Source: Gibbula magus (taxonomy: Eukaryota > Mollusca > Gastropoda > Trochida > Trochidae). Taken from it: a stretch of 64,000 bases of DNA. Both the position numbers and the translations under genes were made by a program. Shown piece after piece: positions 29,001 to 41,000 of this stretch. A model generated the notes under the pieces. The model was not told where the DNA came from and ran no database searches. It was given only the letters and a program-made list of their open reading frames with translations. The stretch is taken from the NCBI GenBank assembly GCA_936450465.1, contig OW388304.1:7570700-7634699 (forward strand). The letters run 5' to 3'. Numbering within the stretch: the first letter of the stretch is position 1; every line of letters starts with the position of its first letter.

Positions 29001-32000
29001 AAAAGAAAACATCTGAGGACTAAAAATCATCGCATGCGTAACAATACAGTGAAAACTACATAGGAATCTCTCATGTAGATTGTCCCCACCAACACAGAAT
29101 CACCCAAAGGACTTCACATATCTATCTTATTGATGAATTATAATCCAAGTAAACCGTGAACATCAAAGAACATCCTTACAGTTAAATCAGCAACCGGAAG
29201 AGAACATATGTTAAATTAATCATAGAAACGATACAATAGCACTTTACTACTTCCATACCTACAAAGGTGTGACTGGTCTGTCAGGTGTAGATATACAGGT
29301 GATAAGGCCATTGTAGTCTTTAACTGGGAGATTTCATTAGTGAAATATGGCTGCAATAAACTATCACCAAGGTTCAGGTCTGTGTATTTAGCTTACATGC
29401 AGGCCCATCCTGTCACATAAAGAGGCTTGAGCTTTTATAAACAGATTTTGGATATATTTGACCTCAAGATCTCAACAAATATTAAATAGTCGAAAGACAT
29501 GGGGTCATTGCACAAAACAACCTTTACACTAGGATTAACCTTATTACCATCCTTTAACATTGCAGTGAGGGTACTTTAGTGACTTAAGTGACCTTAGTGT
29601 GTTGTACAGCGGAACTCATGTATATATTGTTGTTGTAGATATGTGGTAAATGGTAAGTGTTATTATGGAACAGTGACATGAAACTTTTTCATATGACATA
29701 TATGTAAAATACATAATAGTCATAAAGAGAGATTCAGAGAAAGAAAGGATTCACATTGGATGGTATTAAATAATAAAGAAAACAAATTAACCTTTTCATG
29801 GTAGTTGAATTGAATGAAATTTTGAGGGATATATTCTTTTCACAATTGACTACACATTATAGAAGTTCTTATCCAGAAATTCTAATGTACTTGACTTCTA
29901 AATATCCTTCAAAGATGAAAATAACTACATTGAGAAAAATTCTAAATATTTTTAACAAACCCTTTATCACTTTAACAACAGTTTACATCAACATAGAGTG
30001 GAGTTTCATGTTAGATGTTTAAACATCCCTGATGATGTATGGATGGTGTAGAAGGTTTAGACCAGACACTGACTCACAATGATAAATGATGCTGCACATA
30101 ACGCTCCACCCTGTCTGACGGCCATGCTGCAATAGTTGCACAACTTGATTGTCTTGACATTAATCATCTGGCTAAAACAAAACTCTCTGACAACATTTCC
30201 AATTTGTTGCTTTTCCTGGGGTTCTGTTAGGGTAAACGAAAACAATAATTTAAATTGAAAATAAATAGAAGTTTTCCAAAAACATTTCCTCACACATTAT
30301 AAGATATACCCTATACTTAGATACTATGGTGAATACTCATGTATAATAGATAAGATAGGAGAAATATAAGTTTTTGTGGGGAAAAAGGCAGCTAAATTAA
30401 AATATGATTTATATCTATTATAAGTTCTTGCTTTTCCAGCTGAGAATCTACATCTTCTAATAATGTTTTAGATTGATCATAAATATGTAACAGTTATCCT
30501 GAGATAATTATAGTATTTCAATTATTGAATTCATACACAAATATTTGTTAATGGTTATTCATTTATTTAAATAAAGATTGACTAAAACACAGGTGTCCAA
30601 CATGTTGCTGAAAACTGATTATTATGAAAGTGAATGTAATGTTCAACTTCACTGAGTTTTATTGCTCTGTGTTGTAATCCTATTGCATGCTTTGTGATTT
30701 TATTTAATATGATATGAAAAAAATTAATATATCTTAAACCTTCACAGAAGATTTAAAAGTGACCTATTTTCAAAATAGTAACAGTGCCAAAAATTTCATT
30801 TTTATCTTTAACACAATTTACCTGTATAATGCTGCGTCACCTGTACATGTGCTTGATGCTTTCTTCTTTTTGTACTTTTGGTCATTTGCCGATTCATACT
30901 GAATAAAATTCTTCTTCTTCCTTCTTCTTCATTTTGGTTACCAAAAAGGCATCATATGAAATGGGTTTTTTTAAAATCATTTTATCGGCCTTGCATGTAA
31001 ATATTATACTTTTGAATTGCTTACTGTGATTTGTAAACTTACTTAGGAGCTACAAAATGGAAAAGTTGCAATGGAGAGAAGGAAAGACATAATCACAAGT
31101 CTCTACAATATCAGGTGGTTCCATAAACTAATAGAAAGGACAAGGAATGGTCAAATATTTGTAATGTCTCACTACTCTAAGAATGTACTCCCCGCTGTTC
31201 CAAAATGACATGTAATAAATTATCTTTTTCAAATAAAATAACATGTAATGATTGATCTTTTTTAAATAAAATAACATGTAATGAATGATGTTTTATCATT
31301 ATCAGTGTATAAAGATACATGAAATATAGATTTTAAAATTATCAGACTTCAGTCATTAAACGATAATCAAGCATGACATTGTCTTACAGCAACACACCTT
31401 TATAGTTATATAACATAAAATTATACACCATTAATAAACGCCAATTATGATTAACACAAAACAAATTCTTTAAAAAAAAACATATCATAAAAATAAGTCT
31501 ATACAATTCATTTACCAAATTTCAATTATCAAATATATTTTATGTATTTAACTCCATATAGTAATGAAAAAAACCCACAAAAATACATAATAATTATAAA
31601 AGTATATTTATTTCCTGTTTGTAAGCATGAGTTGACATTGATATTCTGTATTGCTGTTTCTGGTTTCAGCATCATGAGTTCGTCAATCAAGCTTCAATTT
31701 CTTTTTCTGAAACATAGCCCTTGTGTATAAGACGACCCCCTTCTTTGACCCCCTATTTTCTGGTATAAAAAAGTCGTCTTATACACAGGAATATACGGTA
31801 AGTGAAAAAACTTCATAAGGTTTTGAATAATTAATAACTTGGTTTACAGATTTCTTTTGGGCAAGATGTCTTCAGGCAGGAGGCAAAACAGAAAAGAAGA
31901 AACCACACTTTGCTCAACTGTAAATGAAATGTGTTCAGGTAAGCAACTAAGGCACAGATTTTAACAAGAAAACAATAATGTTTCATTTATGATTCTAATT

Positions 32001-35000
32001 AAAGAAATCTGGCAATATTTTGGTTAGGGAGGGAAATTTTGGCAACATTTTAGTCTGAGATGGATTCTAGTGGAATTTATTTCTCCAAATTTGTCAGAAT
32101 CACAGTGATTTGATTTTGACCAAGTACCGGTACATGAAAACAAAATTTGTAAATATTTTCCACTTATTTTATGATCTAACTCATATTCACAATATTCTCT
32201 AATATTTCTCATATTCCAATATCGATTCACAAACTTCCTGAAAATGAGAACAAATGAATCCGAAAAATGACAAGGTTTGATGGCATGTCTTTTTTAATGA
32301 TTCAACAGAAGACTCCAAATACTCAAAGCAAATAAAAAACAAGAAGTCAAATTTCTCAAGTATAATTTATCAAAGGCACGGCAGCCTATCACACGGAGGC
32401 ATTTGGTCTAATCGGCCGGAATCAAGTAACACATGCACCAGCTGAGCAGTGGACGTTACTGGACGATGGTCTGGCCTGAAGATGGATCGCAGTCTGCAAA
32501 CATTCCCTTCCTGGCTGGACAAGGTCTGGAGATGTGAGGGGGTGTAAAGCTACAAGCTGGACCATCGTTGTTAATCAGACACACATTGAGAGTGAAATAA
32601 CCAACACAAGATGACAATGTTCGAGTTCCTCGGCTCATCCCCTCTCCACTTTGTGGTACTGCCCTCTTGTGTTTATGTTTACCACTCTTGTCCTGAGGTC
32701 AAATACTGCTTGAATTTCTTTATGTCATTTTTTTTTATAGAAAGTACAATATAAATTAGCCAAACGTTCTTCCCAATTTGTCAATATGTTCACTAGAATT
32801 CAATGAAATTGTTTGACAACTTTTTTTGAGAAAGGAGAATGAAAACATTTCTAAAAGAACATATGATTTTTTTCATCAATTAAATATTTCAAATAGCACT
32901 GTTGTTTTTAAGATAAAAATAAACAATTCAGAAAAACTATCTGTATACCCGGTAGTATTTTGTGAAAATATAAACCAAAATAGCTTTATAACAAATTAAT
33001 TGGGAGAAAATAATTCAAAAAGCTTATTTATAATCAGATGATAATATTTAAAAGAAAACTTTACTAGTTACTGATAATAAATTCATTTATGGCATATTTT
33101 ACTTTGTACAAGAAGTAATGCTTTAAATTTTAAAAATCAGTTTAAAAAAGTTATGGCAAAACTTCAGAAAAATAAAACTTCAATCGTATAAGGTTATTTC
33201 CAAAAAAGGTAAGCAAAGATGTCTCTTTTGCAACAAGATTAATCACCTTAACTGATTTATTACAAATTACAAAAACAAGTTGGCTACAAAAATGTTAAAA
33301 GCAAGAAGATGAATACAAGCAGAAACTGTATAAAAACACAGCCAGCTCAACAATTCATTTCAGTGTTTTACGCAGGTGTCGACTGTACTAAGGAGTGCAA
33401 CAACAGATTCATAAATAATTTTAATGAAGACATTCGCTTTGAAATTAAAAAACATTACATTTAAAACAAATCCAAACTTCTCCATATCTTTGTTGCAAAA
33501 TGTTCACATCAAAGAAAGCTTGACAACATCTCTGAATATATAAAGAACCAGTGATAATGATATCAAAATGTAGACAGGAAACAGAAATAGTAATACTGCC
33601 TTCCATCATTGGGTGAGATTAGAAACTCAGACCTTCTGAACCAAATCTAAGCTTATAATCCTCCCCATTGAAAACTTACACTGCTGTCTAATAATTTTCT
33701 AAAAATATATTTTTCTGCAAAAATGTAAACTTCAGCAATTTAATTTAACGTTAAACAAGATAGAAATGTAATTCCAACTTCCTTTTCGCTTTGTTGTTGA
33801 GGATGAAGTGTTTTTAACAAATAAATCAGTTCAAGACTTTAACATATCAAAGGAATGCAGCGACATCTCCTAATCCCTATATAAGCTGTTACTATGATGT
33901 TGTATGTTGTATCCACGAAGCAGTATCAGGTGAGAGAGATACTCCTGAGATACAACATGGAGGAAGTAGGGGTCAGTAGTTATCTCTCTGTATCAGAGCA
34001 CTCCAGACATACAGGGATATCCACTACCTGTAAGCTTAGTGGTTTCACAATGAATGGATGTTGGGGCTTTAAACCTGTGAACATCTTAAAGAATCACCAG
34101 CTTACCTCTATCCAAGCCTGTATTGAGTGTTCCTACATTCACTCGCGACTCTTTTGAGTTGTGTTCAACATTTTCATTGACAATGACCTGAAAAATTAAA
34201 TAAATAATTGCATGTTTAACCTATTACAAACCAAATTATTTCTAATATGTTTTTATCCACCTGTACAAATTATTTATGACTCATGTTGACAATGGTGTTC
34301 ATTATAGAAACAAGACATTGAACTGTAAATGTGTTTAAAGAGGAGATACTGTTCGTTGTAAGAAAGTGTCTTTCAGATGAGAATAGATCTTAACACTTTT
34401 ACCATTCCAACAAAGTGACCAATATACAACTATATCGACTAACCGGGAGAGACTTTCTTTTACCAGAGGATATTCCAGCATTACTACATTTGTTGTTGAG
34501 CTGATATTCCTGCAAAGATGCCACTCAGAATGATTTTGCCCTTATTAAATCAACAATGAAAGAGTTAAAATCAAATATATATTTTACTAAATTCATATTG
34601 GATAATTAAATGTTAATTTACAAACCAATCAGGTCCCGGAGTGAAATGAGTCATAGGACTGCAATACATGACATCGAGACATCATATCAAAGGGCTGTCA
34701 ATTTGTTCATATTTCACAATTAAAATTGATTATATGTGAATCATTAAGAATCACTTCATCAATAGGTGTCATGATTATTTCAGGAAGAAAGCCATCCTAC
34801 TCGACCAGTGTATTTGTGTCCGCTACCCTCCTGCAATACCCTGATTCTCTGAGTCCAATAACTGTTGTTTCGCTGTAGGCTGGTTTGTCATTGCTATATA
34901 AGCATAAATTTGTCAACCTTTGAAATATTGTGATTGAACATCAACAATCACTCATGGGTCCTCTGGTCCAGTACTGCCAGACTAATACTGCTCCAATAAA

Positions 35001-38000
35001 GTTCTTTCATTGGCTCTTTATACAAGAGTAATTTTGGCTCAGGGAATTAGGGTGTTATAGTAGTGTTGCAAATACAGTGATGGAGCAGCATGGAGGAAAG
35101 CTTGTAACACTAAACATTTCAGTAAAACCTACATTCTTGGTAAGATCATGTGAATGTACTGCACTGAATATTAATTTTGCCTTACACCAAAACACCTGCA
35201 TTGAAATGGACATTTAATTGCTGTCATATATCTTCATTTATATTTGATTTTGGGGGATGATTATGAATCATATCACATGCCAATAAGTGTAAAAATGATT
35301 TCTATTATGTCATATAAGTTCAGTCTGGTTACACCTGTGTATGGCTGACTGCTTATGAAACAAACATCTGTATCGCTGAATCAACAAAATAAATTAAATA
35401 TAGGTATGTAAGTAATAAACCAAACAAGCATGTAATATATAATCATCTACATTTCATGCTCGATAGATAATCATAAAACATTTAATTGTTTACTGAAAGT
35501 GTCCATGAACCAGCTGGTCTCAAGTGCAACTCTGCATCACATCATCGTGAAGCTTTTAATTAAGATCATGCAAGAGTCTCTTGTTCAAGCTTACAGCCCA
35601 AGTCTCTCAACTCATGTCTCAGTGTGGGACAGGGATTCACCCTCCAAGTGGTGAGCCACACCCATTGAACTGAACTCAGAACTTCAATGATAGTGGTCAA
35701 CTGAGCAATGCACAGGATCATGTTCCACCACAGGTTCATGCAGGAGTCTCTTGTCAAAGGTTACGCCACAAGTCTCTCAACTCATGTCTAAGAGGGGACC
35801 CTTCTAATGTCTCTGTTTCTCCAGCAATGTGGCAGGTGACACCGTGACAGACACCCTCCCAAGTTGTGTGATGCACCCACTGTTGCTGAACTTCACTTCT
35901 AGCGATCAACTGAGCTATGCTTTGGACCACATGCCACCACAGGATCTTTCAGTAGTATTTAATTCAAAGAATATTAATTGAAGTTGCTTAGCAACAAGTG
36001 CATTTCATTTCATGAAAATATGGTCATAATATCTTTTCACATAATTTATAATATCAATGAAGTTGAATAAGACACAACTTACATAAAAACACATTACCAA
36101 AATGTACCCATCATAGAGACTGGCATTGATTGTATAAGGGACTGGGAGAGATGTTATGACTACAATATCAAGACGAAGACGAATGAAATCACTTGTACAA
36201 TTTAGGAGGTCATCACACAAAGTCATTGTCATTACTTAATGCCATTGCAACAATGGTATGACTTTGCAAAAATCTCTGAAGTGGCCAAATTTTGAACAAG
36301 CCTTAAAGACAACACTTCCATCCTGAGAGCAATGTCAGACAATTTGTTGTCATCTGACGAGGTAAAATCTCTATATACCAGAAGATCTTTTTGATTTCTT
36401 AATCTTCACTATTCTTAGCTAATCTGCACTCAGAATCCAACTAAGGACAACTTTAAAAGATTCTTGTCATACAAACTTAAGAAATAATTATTCTACTTAC
36501 TTCACTCAGATGGCACGTCAGGATATTTTTCTGAATGTTTAGATCTTCACTCAACAATTGGAAATGCTCAGGACAACATTATGAAACAGTCTCGCTCCAA
36601 CCATGGATTTAGGAGAAAAACATATATATATACTCTCTTGCAAAATCAGTGGCATATACCGGTAACAGACTCAAAAAGTTAATTTACAGTCAAACACATA
36701 GTGTGAATTTAAAGCTTTATAGGTCTGTTTCCGGACACAGTGTGTCTATCTCCATTCTACTATAACAACAATTTTAATATTGAATTATATTCTTTAGCGC
36801 TGATTCAGTCGTGCACTGTCAATCAATACCATGAATGGATTCCACTGTCTGATGTTATACAGAGACTGGTGTTATTGCATCCTCGTTGTAAATAAAGTTT
36901 TAATAAGGTACGTTTACATAGTATTCCAACTGTTTTCGATTGACAATATATATTACTCGCCAAATACTTGGTAACAACAATTAATGACATGTTAATGTTG
37001 TTGAATGATTTAACAACGAAGTCACGAAATTAAGGAAAATATGCTAAAATCTTCTTTTAAGCATAGGATACTTATCACTGTCACCGCATTAGAAACGCAA
37101 TGTCATATATAAGAAGCGTGATGTCATAACATTGTGATATTTTGCCCTTGAGCATTGTATACATGAACAATATAATTCTGACAATGCCCTCGTAGGTAAC
37201 ATAAATGTTAACTTCTTTGTTTATTTTTGGTTTTTATTATCGCATTCAGCATTTCATACTTGTAAAAAACTATTTGTGTCATTTGAACAAGGATTCTTAT
37301 GTTTACAATCCTTGTTATACAACAAGTGTATTCTTGTGCATTGAATGAAATGAACAGAACACTATATTACCAAATTATACAGTCTCTGATTTTTCACAGT
37401 AGCCAAACTGAACACAATTTATAATTTACTGTATTCATTGTACTACACCCAGGAGATAAATGCAGCAAGTAATGGGAGTTTCCTAGAACCTGCTTAGCTA
37501 GTTATCTAGCTATTGGAAGAGCCCAAGAGGACAGAAATATTGCCAGTGGGATGTCTCAGACGTTGACATGTTCATGGAACTGAGGGTGGTGGAGTTCATT
37601 GTGGTTCAACATTATTGATAACAACATGGGATGTTTATTTATTGAAGTCAACTGGAGATTTGGAGTCATCTCATGTGAAAGTAACTACCGGGTATATAGA
37701 ACAAACTCTGGGAAATTCTTGGAAAAGAAATACTTTTTAAACTGATTACATGCAACAATCCTGAGTAACAAACTGAAAGTTTATATTACCGTTGCTATTA
37801 GTAAATCATATATTTTTTAAATTGTATATTTCCTCTTTCTAAGAACAAATGGACCTGCAATCTTTGTAGGTCATTTAGAAGGGGAACCCATTAGGAAAAT
37901 GAACACCGAGAAACCATTTTCTATTTTGTGAATGCCCTTTGGTAATCTCGATTTGGACCAAACTGAAACTGTGGCTTCAGAACGAAGCAGATATTGGAAA

Positions 38001-41000
38001 CAACCGTAATGATATTAATATCCTCATAGGATATACAACCAGCGCTTATAGGCCTATTAATACCATTTTGATATTGATTAAAAGGATAATATTTGACCAC
38101 AGAGTAAGACATTCTGTGCCTGAGTTTTGAACAGTCCAAGCAGAGATTACCAATATAATTACTTAACAAAATATAATGCCATTGTTAATGATAAGCTTGA
38201 TATATTTGACAAATATTGCTCAGTGTGTAACAAGTTATTTATGTAAACCCATGTGCTGCTTGTATCACCTCTACAATGTGTAACCCAAAATACAACAAAA
38301 TAAAAAGTTATAGAAGAAAAAGGAAAATGAACATGTACACGTTCCACAAAGAACTGATTGCCACTTTGATTTATTTTTCTGAAAAATGGTTCTGGTTTCT
38401 GACAGACAAGAATAATCATAACAGAACATGAATATACAATATTTCTATATAACTCATCACAATGGGCTTACTTCATTTGTCATTGCATACATATACATAC
38501 TGCTGCAGTCTTCATATCATCTATTATATGACATCATTAAATATTCCATTTCTTGAATATCTTGAAAATTGCACTTACTCATAAGAATATGATGATCTTT
38601 TTCTTTTCACTAGTGATCAAATGTTTTAGACTGTGTCTGCCAAAAGGTAAACTTTAAATAGCCAAACATACTGATTTCAACAATTTGTCAATTATTAGCC
38701 ATGTCAGCATTATTTAGACACAACAAAATATAAACAAATATGTCAAAGACTTCATTCCTGGAAATGATTTATTTACCAGCCAATGAAACATGCACCAATA
38801 TACAGATGTACAATATTCTTAGCATACAGATCTACTTGACTCATTCTTAGTGTGTCAGTGTGGTATGGGCTTGGCTTATTATCATTTCCCTCATGAGAAC
38901 TAACATGGCAGCATATCCCAATAGACTGAAGTATAAGAAATGCAAAAACGATTCTTCCTGGTTGTAAAGCTGATGTGGCCCCAATGGGTAAACTAAAGAC
39001 ATGATCTTTCCATATAAGTTGTCATTCAGCTGTAAAGTGTATCCATTATATCGCTACCTTAAGGGAATAAACTCTCCTCATCTTATTTTCCCATGTTTGT
39101 TAACAGATGATCAGCTGTAATTTCCTAGATATGATTCCGTATAGAGTTATTGCTACGAATAGCTCCGAGGTGGTCTGTTGAACTTTGACATGTGAGAATT
39201 GTGAATACAACTGAAATCTCATGTGATATGAGAGTGTCAGTGTTGAGTATCTACTTGGTGTGCAATCACTGAAGCAGTTATTCCTTTGAAAAAAATTATC
39301 TTATGCGATAAGGCCTCCTGAAAGCACATAAATTACTTACTTTTGCTACAAGTTGGCCACTGTTCAAAATAATTATACACTGTTATAATGTTAGTAGTTT
39401 AATAAAACAGATAGAGCCATTGACTCTGTAGCTCACCATTATTTGCACGATTTATTACCAAAAGTTGAAAATCTAAAATCAATGTTGTCTCAAGTGATAC
39501 ATTGCTAAGATTTTTTTTTTTTAAATCCTGAAATGAATTTAATTGTAAATGAGAATATTTCTCAAATAAGTAAAGTATCAGGTTTGTACCCTCCTAAACA
39601 CATGCATGTATAATTCCCCACAACATTGTAACACCTCAACACTCCAATGCTTTAAAACAATGATTGGGGGTTGTACAGTTGTCTCACTCACCCGTCAACT
39701 TCTCATTACTAAACTGGGCTTATCAGCTACTGTAATTCTTTGGGCAGCAACGGTCAAACTACCAGTGACCCAGTCAGTCACACCACTCCCTGTCAGCTGC
39801 ACACTCTACTTACCACAGAAAAAGAAATCCACATCTGATACCCGATACCATAGGGTCTCCCTCATGGAAAGTGTTTGGGGATTCCAGCTCATATTGAGGT
39901 CCCTTGGTCGGAGGACCTGTGAGTGTCAATGAGGGTACAGGGGTAAGGCCTTATTGGAGAGAGTGAAGAGTTGCATTCCTTGTGTTATATTGGTGCTACA
40001 GACATGAATATGATTTCCTTGATCAGAAATTTATAACATACAAATTTATCATAACCATCAAAGAGATGAAGCACTACCTTACTTTTGGGGAGTAGGACAT
40101 TGAAATTATTTTTTAGTATCCATCCAACAAAGACCATATTCCAAAAATAGCCATGGGCTCTGTAGCTCATCAGGGTTTATATTGTTTAATGATAAAGACT
40201 GAAATAGATTTTTAGGTCATGGCTTGAGGCCCTTATTTGGGGCACCACAGGGTCACCATATCTACAATTTAGAATCCCCATTGGCTAAAGAGTATGCACA
40301 CAATATTACAGCCTTCTAGGTCTCTTTGTTTTGGAGGAGAAGAAGAAAATAACTTTTCAGCTCTCTAGACCTTTTGGAACTGGAGAAGAAGATGAAAATA
40401 GGTTTTTAAGGATGTGACCCCTGTGACCCCATTTGGGATCATGCGGTCATGAAATCTACAATTTAGAATCCCCATTGGCCAAGGAGTCTGCACACAACTT
40501 TTCAGCTCTCTAGACCTTTTCGGAACTGGAGAAGAAGATGAAAAAAGGTTTTTAAGGATGTGACCCCTGTGACCTCATTTGGGGTCACGGGAGTCACAAG
40601 ATCTACAATTTAGAATCCACATTAGCCAAGGAGTCTGCATACAACTTTTCAGCTCTCTAGACCTTTTGGAACTGGAGAAGAAGATGAAAATAGGTTTTTA
40701 AGGATGTGACCCCTGTGACCCCATTTGGGGTCATGGGGTCACGAAATCTACAATTTAGAATCTTCATTGGCCAAAGAGTCTGCACACAACTTTTCAGCTC
40801 TCTAGACCTTTTGGAACTGGAGAAGAAGATGAAAATAGGTTTTTAAGGATGTGACCCCTGTGACCCCATTTGGGGTCATGGGATCACGAAATCTACAATT
40901 TAGAATCTTCATTGGCCAAGGAGTCTGCACACAACTTTTCAGCTCTCTAGACCTTTTGGAACAGGAGAAGATGAAAATAGGTTTTTAAGCATTTGACCCC

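Noticed and set aside
34806..34870. Possible minus-strand exon after CCAGCCTACAG
   Set aside because: The donor is poor (GTAGCG), and the exons on either side (36098 and 34106) already join in phase without it.
39606..39932. 108-codon plus-strand frame
   Set aside because: It overlaps a minus-strand exon with better splice sites and composition, so it is a shadow.
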